A DNA stretch of 64,000 nt from Burkholderia seminalis DSM 23518 (GTDB taxonomy: Bacteria; Pseudomonadota; Gammaproteobacteria; Burkholderiales; Burkholderiaceae): NCBI RefSeq assembly GCF_902832885.1, contig NZ_CADFDK010000007.1:124001-188000 (forward strand), written 5' to 3'. The notes below the pieces were generated by a model. It did no database searches. It was given only the letters and a program-made list of their open reading frames with translations, and had not been told where the DNA came from. A program made the translations under genes and the position numbers. Positions 42,037 to 51,400 of the stretch are shown here, one piece after another. Positions within the stretch are counted from its first letter, which is position 1; each line of letters begins with the position of its first letter.

Positions 42037-43125
42037 TTACTGGCCGAGCGTGGCCTGCGACCAGAGCTGGTCGACCTCGGCCTTGCGCGCCGCCGCCTTC
42101 GCGACATCGAGCGGGCGCACCTGCGGCGCGTTCGGCAGCTTCGCCGCGACCTCCGGTGCGACCGGCGTGCCGGGCACGGCCGGGCGCACGTAGCCTTGCG
42201 CGAACAGCGCCTGCCCGACGTCGCTCATCACCAGGTTGAGCCAGAGCTGCGCGGCCGACGGATTCGGGCCGTTCTTCACGAGACTCATCGCATAGGGCGC
42301 CGACACGCTGCCGTCCTGCGGAATCACGATGTCGGCCGCGTCGCCCATGCCGTCCGCGTACTTCGCCTTGAGTCCGTCGTTCTCGTAGCCGATCAGGATC
42401 GGGATCTCGCCCTTCACGAACTTCGCGTACGGCGTCGTGCCCTCGACGCGCAGCACGTTGCCGGCCTGCTTCAGCTTGCCGAAGAAGTCCGCGCCCGGCT
42501 TCGGGTTCTCGACGCTGCCGCCGTTCGCATACGCGGCCGCGAACACCGCGACCTGGCCCTGCCCCGTGGAGCGCGGATCGAGATAGACCACCGCGTTGCG
42601 GTACTCGGGCTTCAGCAGGTCGGACCAGCGCTGCGGCACGTTCTTGACGAGCTTCCGGTTGACGAGAAACGCGATGTTCAGCGAATGCACGGCGAACCAG
42701 CGGCCGTCGGTCGCGCGGAACACGCCCGGCAGCTTGTCGAAATTGACCGGCCGGAACGGCGCGACGACATCCTTGCCGGCCGCATCGAGCGCCGACGCCG
42801 CGAAGTAGTACGCGGTGTCGGCCTGCGGGCGGCGGCGCGACTTGTCGAGCGCGACGACGGTCGCGGCCGAGCCGATGTCGTTGTACGTGATCTCGACCTT
42901 CGGATAGCGCTTGCGGAATTCGGCGAACAGCGCCTTCCAGTTCGCCCATTCGGGGCCGGTGTCGAACGACACGACGAGCCCTTCGTCGGCCGCCTTCGCG
43001 TACAGCGCGTCTTCGCCCGGGTACAGCGGCGCGGCCTGCGCCGCCGCGCAAGAGAGCGCCGCGAGCGCACACAGCGCCAGCACGCGGGCGCGCATGGCTT
43101 TCACAAGAGGGGAGCCTGCAATCAT
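42037..43125 (-). CDS. ABC transporter solute-binding protein
   Basis: A 362-aa periplasmic binding protein of the class II (Fe3+/spermidine/phosphonate-like) group. Signal peptide about residues 1-31 (VLALCALAALSCAAAQA). Mature parts include VVSFDTGPEWANWKALFAEF, YPKVEITYNDIGSAATVVALDKS and YENDGLKAKYADGMGDAADIVIPQDGSV. No Tyr-pair iron signature is obvious, so an organic or phosphonate ligand is as likely as iron. Unusually, its gene sits between the ATPase and the second permease. Confidence 0.88.
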   Translation of the reverse strand: MIAGSPLVKAMRARVLALCALAALSCAAAQAAPLYPGEDALYAKAADEGLVVSFDTGPEWANWKALFAEFRKRYPKVEITYNDIGSAATVVALDKSRRRPQADTAYYFAASALDAAGKDVVAPFRPVNFDKLPGVFRATDGRWFAVHSLNIAFLVNRKLVKNVPQRWSDLLKPEYRNAVVYLDPRSTGQGQVAVFAAAYANGGSVENPKPGADFFGKLKQAGNVLRVEGTTPYAKFVKGEIPILIGYENDGLKAKYADGMGDAADIVIPQDGSVSAPYAMSLVKNGPNPSAAQLWLNLVMSDVGQALFAQGYVRPAVPGTPVAPEVAAKLPNAPQVRPLDVAKAAARKAEVDQLWSQATLGQ

Positions 43126-43151
43126 CGTGAATCTCCGTTAAACGAAAGGAA

Positions 43152-44195
43152 TCAGTGCGCGTCCGGCGCTGCCGGCAGCACGAGCAGATGGCGCGGGTCG
43201 AGCGCGATGCTGCGCACGGCCGGCTCGCGCCCTTCGCACAGCAGCACGTCGGCCGAGCCGTCCGGAATGAAGTCGTAGCGCTGCGTCGCGCCGAAGTACC
43301 GCACGTCGCCGCGGCGGCCTTCGATGCGATTCGTGCTGTGCGCCGGCGGATCGGCCTGCACGTGCTCGGGCCGCACGAGCACCGCGATCGCGTCGCCCGG
43401 CCGATGCGCACCCGTTTCCGCACGCAGGGTCGCGAAACGCACGTCGATCTCGCCGTGCGCGCGCACCTGCCCGCGCAGCAGCGTCGAATGCCCGACGAAG
43501 CGCGCGACCTGCGCGGTGGCCGGGCGTTCGTACAGGTCGCGCGGCGTGCCGGCCTGGAGCACGCGGCCGCCGTCGACGATCGCGACGCGGTCGGCCATGC
43601 TCAGCGCTTCGTCCTGGTCGTGCGTGACGAACAGCGTCGTCGCGCCGCATGCGCGCTGCAGCGCGCGAATCTCGTCGCGCAGTTGGTGGCGGATGCCGGC
43701 ATCGAGCGCCGCCAGCGGCTCGTCGAGCAGCAGCAGCTTCGGCTCGATCACGAGCGCCCGCGCGAGCGCGACGCGCTGCTGCTGGCCGCCGGACAGCATC
43801 GCGACGCCGCGCGTCGCATGGGCCGCCAGCCCGACCCGCTCGAGCATGTCGAGCGCGCGCCGGCGCCGCAGGTCGGCCGCCACGCCGCGCATGCGCAGCC
43901 CGTACGCGACGTTGTCGACGACCGACAGGTTCGGGAACAGCGCGTAATGCTGGAACACCATCCCCACTTCGCGACGCCACACGGGCACGCCGGCCACGTC
44001 GGCGCCGCCGATCGCGATGCGGCCGCGCCAGCCGTCGAGCAGCCCGGCCGCGAGCCTCAGCAGCGTGGATTTGCCGGAGCCGCTGCGCCCCATCACCGCG
44101 AGCAGTTCGCCCTGCGCGGCGGACAACGTGACGTCGTCGACGCCATGGCGGGCGCCCGGATACTGGAAACTGACGTGTTCGAATTCGAGACTCAT
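43152..44195 (-). CDS. ABC transporter ATPase
   Basis: A 347-aa importer ATPase of the PotA/FbpC/PhnT group: Walker A GRSGSGKST, Q-loop MVFQHYALFPNLSVV, signature LSGGQQQRV, Walker B LLLLDEPLAALD and the switch His in FVTHDQDEAL. A C-terminal TOBE-like regulatory domain (about 250-347) includes VLVRPEHVQADPP. It starts 7 nt after the first permease gene and energises uptake for the binding protein at 42037-43125. Confidence 0.93.
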   Translation of the reverse strand: MSLEFEHVSFQYPGARHGVDDVTLSAAQGELLAVMGRSGSGKSTLLRLAAGLLDGWRGRIAIGGADVAGVPVWRREVGMVFQHYALFPNLSVVDNVAYGLRMRGVAADLRRRRALDMLERVGLAAHATRGVAMLSGGQQQRVALARALVIEPKLLLLDEPLAALDAGIRHQLRDEIRALQRACGATTLFVTHDQDEALSMADRVAIVDGGRVLQAGTPRDLYERPATAQVARFVGHSTLLRGQVRAHGEIDVRFATLRAETGAHRPGDAIAVLVRPEHVQADPPAHSTNRIEGRRGDVRYFGATQRYDFIPDGSADVLLCEGREPAVRSIALDPRHLLVLPAAPDAH

Positions 44196-44202
44196 GGATG
44201 AC

Positions 44203-45054
44203 TCACTTCAGACGTTGCACGGTGCCGACGGACACGAGCGTCGCGAGCACCGCGAGCACGAGCAGCACGACGGTGGCCGCGCATGCCATCCCGGTCGCGC
44301 CGTAGAACGCCTGCAGCAGCACGATCGGATAATTCCGGTAGCGAAAGCCGGCGATCAGGTTCGAGATCTGGAATTCGCCGATCGACAGCGCCGCCACCAT
44401 CACGAGGCCGGAAAACAGGCTGTGCCGCAGGTTCGGCAGCACGATCGTGACGAACTGGCGCAACGGCGTCGCGCCGAGCGTCGCCGCGCAGGCCTCGAGC
44501 CGCGCGAGGCCGAGGTGGCGCAGGTCGCCGAGCAGCGTCTGCAGCAGATACGGCAACGTCAGCACCGCGTGCGCCGCGATCATCAGCGGCAGCGTGCCGA
44601 GCCACGGCAGCGTGTCGCCGCTGAAGATCGCGATGTAGCCGAAACCGAGCGTCAGCGCCGGCACGGCGACCGGCATCAGCATCACGACGCGCGTCGCGAA
44701 CCCGCCGCCGGCCTGCGCGCGATGATGCAGCGCGTAAGCGAGCGGCAGGCCGATCACCGCGTTGAGCGCGCAGCACGCCAGCGCCACCATGAAGCTCACG
44801 CCGAACGCGCGGGTGAAGCTCCGGTTCGCGGCCAGGTCGGCAAACCAGTGCCCGGTGACACCCGAGGGCAGCAACGTGTTCGTCCACGATGCGCCCACCG
44901 AGCCGATCAGCAGCAACGCGATCGGCAGCAGCAGGTAGAGCGCGAACACCGCGAGCAGCGCCTGCAGCAGCAGGCGGCCGACACGTGGATGCGCTGTTCT
45001 GTTACGACGAATCGGAACACCGTCGGCCAATGCCGGGGCGGTTGACGGATGCAT
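44203..45054 (-). CDS. ABC transporter permease (first permease)
   Basis: A 283-aa permease with six predicted spans and an EAA-type loop LRHLGLARLEACAATLGATPLRQFVTIVLPN. A 30-residue Arg-rich cytosolic head precedes span 1 (LLLQALLAVFALYLLLPIALL). The ATG at 45054 is preferred to an in-frame GTG 6 nt earlier. First gene of the minus-strand importer operon (permease-ATPase-binding protein-permease-LOG). The divergent LysR gene begins 162 bp away. Confidence 0.9.
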   Translation of the reverse strand: MHPSTAPALADGVPIRRNRTAHPRVGRLLLQALLAVFALYLLLPIALLLIGSVGASWTNTLLPSGVTGHWFADLAANRSFTRAFGVSFMVALACCALNAVIGLPLAYALHHRAQAGGGFATRVVMLMPVAVPALTLGFGYIAIFSGDTLPWLGTLPLMIAAHAVLTLPYLLQTLLGDLRHLGLARLEACAATLGATPLRQFVTIVLPNLRHSLFSGLVMVAALSIGEFQISNLIAGFRYRNYPIVLLQAFYGATGMACAATVVLLVLAVLATLVSVGTVQRLK

Positions 45055-45216
45055 GAGCACACTCGCTGACGATCGGGGAAAACTTCGTGCGACGCCCGCC
45101 GGGCGAGGCCGGCTTGCGTTGTCGAAGCCGGCGCAGTGTGCGGTTTCGACATGGCATCGTCATGAAAAAAACGTAAAAAGCGCGCATCGACCTGTGCAAG
45201 GACGGAACAGCCCGCC

Positions 45217-46113
45217 ATGAAGCACCTGTATCCGAACGTGGCGGAGCTGCACGCATTCGCCGCGTCCGCGAAGTACCTGAACTTCTCCTACGCGGCCCGC
45301 GAACTGGGCCTGACGCCGAGCGCGGTCAGCCGGCAGATCGCGAACCTCGAAGCGCTGTTCGGCGTGAAGCTGTTCGTGCGCGAGGGGCGCGGCCTCGCGC
45401 TCACACGGGCGGGCCAGGTGTATCACGCACGCGTCGTCGGGCCGTTGCGCGAAATCGGCAACGCGTCGATCGAGCTGCTGAGCGCGCGCGAGAACAGCGA
45501 CCTGCTGACGATCGCGAGCGTGCCGACGTTCACGACCAAGTGGCTGCTGCCGCGCCTCACGCGCTTTCTCGCCGCCGCGCCGGGCGTCACGCTGAGCTTT
45601 CGCCGCCATCTCGCGCCCGGCGACGTGTTCCCGTTCGGACTCGACGCGGCGATCCGCTATGGCGACGGCGGATGGGAAGGGGTGCGCAGCGACTACCTGG
45701 GCGGGCGCACCTTCGTGCCCGTCTGCTCGCGCGAATTCGCCGCCCGGCATGCGCTGCATACGCCCGCCGATGCGGTCGCCGCACCGCGCCTCGTGCACGA
45801 ACAGGCCGAAATCGCGTGGTCCGCGTGGGCGGAGCGTCATCGCGCGTCGCAGATGAACGCACTGGCCGGCCCGCGCTTCGAGCAGTATTCGGTGCTGATC
45901 CAGGCCGCGCAGGCCGGGCTCGGGATGGCCCTCGTGCCGCGTTTCCTGATTCTCGACAATCTCGCGGCGGGCACGCTGGTCGAGCCGTTCGACGCACCGG
46001 TCGACGTCGACGCACAGGGGCATTACCTGTGTTACGCGCCGGAGCGCCTCGACACGAGCGAGGCGTTGAGACGGTTCAGGGACTGGATGCTGGACGAAGC
46101 CGGGCGCGCGTAG
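45217..46113 (+). CDS. LysR-family transcriptional regulator
   Basis: A 298-aa LysR protein (KHLYPNVAELHAFAASAKYLNFSYAARELGLTPSAVSRQI is the HTH region, followed by FGVKLFVREGRGLALTRAGQ). The effector domain runs from about residue 93 (LTIASVPTFTTKWLLPRLTRFL) and resembles the GcvA branch. Divergent from the ABC importer operon, its likely target. Confidence 0.9.
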   Translation: MKHLYPNVAELHAFAASAKYLNFSYAARELGLTPSAVSRQIANLEALFGVKLFVREGRGLALTRAGQVYHARVVGPLREIGNASIELLSARENSDLLTIASVPTFTTKWLLPRLTRFLAAAPGVTLSFRRHLAPGDVFPFGLDAAIRYGDGGWEGVRSDYLGGRTFVPVCSREFAARHALHTPADAVAAPRLVHEQAEIAWSAWAERHRASQMNALAGPRFEQYSVLIQAAQAGLGMALVPRFLILDNLAAGTLVEPFDAPVDVDAQGHYLCYAPERLDTSEALRRFRDWMLDEAGRA

Positions 46114-46210
46114 GCGCCCCACGTCGCCCCGACAACGAGCGGCGCGCGCCGCCGCCCGGCCACGCGCGCTGCACCGGACGCCGCCCGGCGGCGGCATCCG
46201 GCCTGCCGCG

Positions 46211-47887
46211 TCAACGCCCGATACCGAGCCCCGGCAGCACGCGTGTGTTCTCGGCCACGACCGCATGCAGCAGGCGCGGGTCGGCGCCGAGCAGCGCGAG
46301 GATCGTCGGCGCGACCTGCTTCGTGCCCACGAGATCGTTCACGGTGCGCGCGCGATGGACGCCCGGATACGACACGAGCAGGCCGAGGTGGCTGTCGTCC
46401 GGCGCGTTGCCGCCGTGCTCCTCGTCCTTCTTCGTGCTCGACGTGTAGATCACGCCCGGATTCGGCTGGACGATGATGTCCGGCGTGCGGCCGTTGGCCG
46501 GATCGCCGAAGCGCTCGGCCAGCGCCGCGCCGTACAGGATGGACGCCTGCGCACCGTCCGCGCAGATCCCCGGCGCGTTGCAACCCAGGTTCGCCTTCAG
46601 CGTCTCGACCACGGCCGTGCGCTGGCTGCGGTCGCGCAGCCAGATCAGGCCGACGTCGTCGGTCTGCACGAAGCCCGTGCCGACCAGGCCGGAACCGTCG
46701 TTCAGGTTGCCCGTCGCCGTGCTGTTCTGGCCGAAGTTGCCGTTCGGGTCGAGGTAGTTGTTCGTTTCGAGCAGCTTCGTCAGCGTGTCGCCGTTCTTCA
46801 CGAGCTTCGTGTGATCGGAAGGCGACTGGCCGTGCTTCGACGTGACGATCACGGCCGTCGACGCGTACAGGTTGGCCTGCTTCAGCGCCGCGACGATACG
46901 GCCGATCGCGTTGTCGACGTACGTGATCGCGTTCGCGACCTGCCCGTTCGGCGTGAAGTCGGCATCGAGATAGCCGCCGCCCTTCGCGACCGGCGACTTC
47001 TGCGCAACGCTGAGCGTCTGGAAGTTCGCGCCGAACAGCGTCGGCACCGGCGCGCTCTTCGTGCCGGTCGAGTCGCGGCCTTCGATCTGGTTGACCAGCG
47101 CCTGCACGTGCAGGTTGTCGAAGCGCGCGGTGTGCGAGTAGACATCCGTGTAGTCGGTGTTCGTCGCCGGGTCGATCGAGTTGATCTCGGTGCGCATCAG
47201 GTCGTCGACGCCGGTGCCCGACGGGCCGTTCAGCCAGTCGTAGCCCCACGCATGCTTGTCGGCCCACGCGGTGCGCGCGTTCGGCACGCCGGCCTTCACG
47301 GCTTCGAACACCGTGTTGGTCTTCACGTAGTTGTGCGGATAAACGGGCACGCACCGGCCGTTCACGCGCGCGTGCGGAATCGCCTGCGGGTTGAACGCGC
47401 CGCCGCCGTCGAGGTGCACGAGCTTGCCGCCGTCGATCGCGTCGATGCCGGTCGTTTCGTCGAACACGACGTTCCAGCCCTGTTTACCCGAGCATGTCGT
47501 ATCGCCCGGCGCATACAGGTTGCGGTCATACGACACGTCGTAGAACAGGCCGGCCGTCTTCGGCGAGCCGCCCGTCACGAGCGCCGCGAGGCCCGGGAAC
47601 GAATCCGACAGGCCCGGCGTATAGGCGTTCGCGTACGTCACGCCGCTCTTCGCGAGCACCGCGATGTTCGGGCACGCATTCGCGCCGATGCAGCGCGCGA
47701 GATCCTGCTCGTGCAGACCGTCGACGCTCAGCAGCAGCACGTGCTTCACGACGCGGCCCGCATGGCCGTTGCCCTCGCCCTGGCTGTCGCCGTCCTGCTG
47801 CGCCGCATGCGCGCCCGCGCTTGCGAGCGTCAGCGCGCCCGCCACCATCACCGCCATGTTTCGTTGCTTGACGAACCTGGAAATCAT
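46211..47887 (-). CDS. Secreted phosphodiesterase/alkaline-phosphatase-superfamily protein
   Basis: A 558-aa exported protein. Signal peptide about 1-29 (MAVMVAGALTLASAGAHA). The alkaline phosphatase/nucleotide pyrophosphatase fold is indicated by LLLSVDGLHEQDLARC (metal Asp), YTPGLSDSFPGLAALVTGG (likely nucleophile region), IVTSKHGQSPSD and DDSHLGLLVSYPG (late His/Asp metal ligands). Probably periplasmic or secreted hydrolysis of a phosphodiester; the substrate is unknown. The ATG at 47887 has GAGG 8 nt upstream, in preference to the GTG 3 nt before it. Divergent from the small gene at 48140. Confidence 0.85.
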   Translation of the reverse strand: MISRFVKQRNMAVMVAGALTLASAGAHAAQQDGDSQGEGNGHAGRVVKHVLLLSVDGLHEQDLARCIGANACPNIAVLAKSGVTYANAYTPGLSDSFPGLAALVTGGSPKTAGLFYDVSYDRNLYAPGDTTCSGKQGWNVVFDETTGIDAIDGGKLVHLDGGGAFNPQAIPHARVNGRCVPVYPHNYVKTNTVFEAVKAGVPNARTAWADKHAWGYDWLNGPSGTGVDDLMRTEINSIDPATNTDYTDVYSHTARFDNLHVQALVNQIEGRDSTGTKSAPVPTLFGANFQTLSVAQKSPVAKGGGYLDADFTPNGQVANAITYVDNAIGRIVAALKQANLYASTAVIVTSKHGQSPSDHTKLVKNGDTLTKLLETNNYLDPNGNFGQNSTATGNLNDGSGLVGTGFVQTDDVGLIWLRDRSQRTAVVETLKANLGCNAPGICADGAQASILYGAALAERFGDPANGRTPDIIVQPNPGVIYTSSTKKDEEHGGNAPDDSHLGLLVSYPGVHRARTVNDLVGTKQVAPTILALLGADPRLLHAVVAENTRVLPGLGIGR

Positions 47888-48110
47888 CACCCCACCTCAT
47901 CGATTGACGTTTGAACTGCACGACTTGCCATCCGGCGCGCAAAATATCGCCGGATCGTGCGGCGGTCGCATGAAGCGAGGCTTTCTGTTCTCTGTCAAAC
48001 GTAACCAATCGCAAATGACAAGAATCGGTCGCAATACGCGGCTCTTGCGTGCGCCGACCCGTGCGGCCGGATTTTTTTTCGGCTTGGCCCGCGACTATTG
48101 GTGTGTGATA

Positions 48111-48125
48111 AAGGGTTTTCCCTGA
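48111..48125. promoter_or_regulatory. Motif AAGGGTTTTCCCTGA upstream of a 73-aa gene
   Basis: A 15-bp element with AGGG/CCCT arms around TTTT, 15 nt before the ATG at 48140. It is identical over 15 bp to the element at 58185-58199 and closely matches 58156-58171. Placement suggests a regulator binding site or a leader element overlapping the 5' untranslated region. Confidence 0.55.
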
Positions 48126-48139
48126 CCCGGAGCACGAGT

Positions 48140-48361
48140 ATGTCGACCCTGGAAGCTCTCCGGTTCGTGCTGGACGATGCACGCACCCCCGAAATCATTC
48201 GCCACCACGTCGTCGACGCGCTGCAGTACGCGTTGCGCAACTACGGACAGGTTTTCACCGCGAAGGAAGTCGAATGGCTGACGCAGTGGGACGACGCGCG
48301 TCTGCCGCTGGCCGCGAGGAAGGAACTGGACAAGCGCGAACCGGCGATCGCCGCGCGCTGA
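48140..48361 (+). CDS. Small conserved-looking hypothetical protein
   Basis: A 73-aa soluble, mainly helical protein (MSTLEALRFVLDDARTPEII, then HVVDALQYALRNYGQVFTAKEVEWLTQWDD), with no Cys, signal or membrane span. GGAG sits 7 nt before the ATG, and a strong hairpin begins 2 nt after the stop, marking a genuine short gene. I do not recognise its family. It shares the AAGGGTTTTCCCTGA upstream element with the 51-aa gene at 57978-58133. Confidence 0.75.
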   Translation: MSTLEALRFVLDDARTPEIIRHHVVDALQYALRNYGQVFTAKEVEWLTQWDDARLPLAARKELDKREPAIAAR

Positions 48362-48362
48362 C

Positions 48363-48402
48363 AAAAAAAGCCGCCGCGCCCGACCGGTGCGGGCGCGGCG
48401 GC
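48363..48402 (-). terminator. Strong terminator between convergent genes
   Basis: A 13-bp perfect stem (GCCGCCGCGCCCG / CGGGCGCGGCGGC, 7-nt loop). On the minus strand it is followed by seven T residues, so it is an intrinsic terminator for the 1271-aa gene ending at 48418. It probably also blocks the small plus-strand gene. Confidence 0.9.
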
Positions 48403-48417
48403 TGATCGCGGCAAGGC

Positions 48418-51400
48418 TTACTGCAGCCCGAAGTCGACGCGGGTCGTCGCGCCCTTGTCCGAGATGCCCTTCGCGTCGAGCTTCGGCGCGACGACGAACA
48501 CGCGGCTCGAGTCGATCTTCCCGTCGAGGTACTGGCGCACGGCCTGCGCGCGCTGCTGCGCGAGCGCACGCAGCGCGTTGTCGTCGGCCGGCGCGTGATC
48601 GGCCAGCGCCTGCTTCATGTCCGCATCGGGCAGCGTCTTCTGCAGCCCGACCAGGTTGCGCGGCTTCTTGAAGTCGGCGGCCTTGTACGCGCGCGTCAGG
48701 TACTTCGAGTATTCGGCCTTGTCGACCTTCACCGACATCGGATCGATGCTCTCGCCCTGGCCGACCACGTCCTTCAGCTTCTGCTGGCGCACCAGACGCT
48801 CGACGTACGCGTCGCGCAGCCCCGGCGTGTCCTGCGCGGGATCGACGCGGCCGATCAGGTCGAGCCGGATCGACGACTTCTCGGTCAGCATCTTCACGAC
48901 GGTGTCGAGCTTCTTCTGCTGCGCGTCGGTCAGCTCGTACGAACCCGGCGCGAACTCGACGTAACCGAGATCCTCGCCGCCGCCGCCGAACGCGTTCGCG
49001 AGCAGCGTGAACGGCGACGTGACGGCCTTCGCGATCAGGTTCAGCACCGCGTGCCAGATCAGCCCGCCGACGCTGAATTCCGGATTCGACAGCGACCCTG
49101 ACACCGGCAGGTTCACGTCGATCTGGCCGCGCGTGTTCTTCAGCAGCGAAATCGCGAGCTTCACCGGCAGCTTCGTCGCGGTGTCGTTCTCGACGCGGTC
49201 GCCGAACGTCAGCTGGTCGATGAAGATGTGGTTGTTCGCCGACAGCTGGTCGTTCGCGAGCTGGTAATGCAGGTCGACGTTGAGCTTGCCCTTCGTGATC
49301 GGATAACCGGCGTATTTCGCCGAGTACGGCGTCAGGTTGGTCAGCTCGATGTCGTGCGCGGTGGCCGTCAGGTCGAGCGCCGGCTTCTCGATCAGCGGGT
49401 TCACCGACCCCTTGATCGAGATCGGCCCGTTGCCCGCGAGGTTCGCGGCCACGTCGACCGGCGCGGACGTCGTCGAATCCGTGCCGAACGCGCCGACCGT
49501 GCCCTTGATCGCGACGAGGTTCGCCGTGTAGTTCGGCTTGATGAAGTTGTCCGTGTAGGTCACGCGGCCGTCCTGCAGCACGAGCTGGCCGAAGTGCATC
49601 CGCACCGGATTCTGCGGCTGCGGTGCGGCCTTCACGACCACCGTCGCCGACGCGGCGGCCGGCGCGGACGCCTGCCGGGCGGCGGCAGCCGATGCGGCCT
49701 GCGCGGCGGCGGGCGGCGTCACGCCCGGCGACAGCGGCACCGGTTCGCCCTTGCTCGCGTCGCGCGTGAGCGACTGCGCCGGGCCCGTCTCCTTCGCGAC
49801 CACGTCCTTCAGGTTCAGCCGCCCCTGCGCATCGAGCAGCACGCGGCCGTAGAAGTTCGAGAACGTCACGCGCGCGGCGTCGACATCGGTGCCCTTCTCG
49901 TCGTAGTTCGCCTTCAGGTTCGACAGCGCGAGCGAGCGCCAGCCCGCGAACGGGTCGGACGTCGCCTTGTCGAGCATCCGCACGTCGACCAGCGCGACGT
50001 CGCCGCGATAGGTCGCACGCGGCGTGTCCTTCACCTGCGCGAACGTCAGGTTGCCCTGCGCGTTGAGCAGCGCGCTCGCGATCGTCGCGTTCAGCGCGCT
50101 GCCGAAGTACGGCTCGAACGCGGCCGCATCCAGCCGGTTGCCGTTGATCTTCAGGCCGAGCTTGAGCGGCTGCGCGGTCACGTCGCCCGTCACGTTCAGC
50201 GAACCCTTGCGGTTCAGCGTCGCCTTCAGCTGCACGGGCAGCGGTTTCGTCATGTCGTCGCTCAGCTTCTGCACCGACAGCTCCAGCGGCTTGATCGCCA
50301 GTTTCACCGGGCGCGGCGTCGACAGGTCGGTGAAGTTCGCGGACGCATCCTTCACGTTCAGCGCGTCGATCCGGTAGTGCCACGTCGGCGCGGCGGCCGC
50401 GGCCTTGCGCGCGACCGTGCGCTTCGGCACGGCCGCCTGCGCGGGTTCGGCCAGCGCCGCGAGGTCGATCTTGCCGTCCTTCAGGCGCTTCACGTCGAGT
50501 GCCAGCCCGCTCGCGTCGACGCTCGCGATCTCCACGGTGCGCGCGGCAACGTCGACCTTCGCGATCTTCGCGCTCGCGTCGGGCAGCACGATCGCGGCCG
50601 CCTTGTTGTCGGGTGCGGCAATCTTCAGCGTTTTCAGGCTGACCGAGCTGTCGGCGACTTCCGCCGCGAGCGGCGTCTTGCCCCAGTCGGTCTTCGCGTT
50701 GACGGTCGCGCCGAGCGTGCCGTCGAGCACGCGCGCGCGCGTCGCCTCGCCGAGGTACGGCTGCAGCGCCGGCAGCGCGAGCGCGGCGACCGTCAGCTTC
50801 GTGTCGGCCTGCTTCGCCGCGAGACTGAACGCGCCTTCGGCCGTCAGGTCGCCACCGCGCGACAGCGACGTCGACACCGTGTATTTCGCGGGCGTCTTGC
50901 CCCGCAGCGAGAAGCCGTCGAGCGTCGCGGCGAGCTTCGTCAGCGAGATCGCGGTCGGCGTCGCCGGCACGCGGTCGTCGACGTTGACCGTGCCGCCGTC
51001 GATCGCGAAATGACGGATCGTCAGGTCGAGCGGCGGCGCTTCCTTCGCGGCGGCGGCGGCGGTGTCGGCCTTCGCGCCGCTGGCCGCGGCGACCGCGGCA
51101 CCGGAAGCGGCGGCAGCGCCCGACGCGGCCGGCTTGCCGGCTTCGGCCTTCGGCGCGGCGGCCGGCTGCGCGGCGAGCTTCTCGACGTTCAGCACACCCT
51201 GCTTGTCGCGCGACAGGTCGACCACCGGCTGGTCGATCCTGATCTCGTCGAAGTGCATCGCGTTGCGAAGCGGCTCGAGGCTGGCCGCCGCGACGTGGAC
51301 GCCGCGCGCGGCGAACAGCGGCGCGGACGCGAGGTCCGTCACCTTCGCGTCGTTCAGGTCGACGGTGCCCGACACGCGCAGCGCGGGCGTCTCGCCGCTC

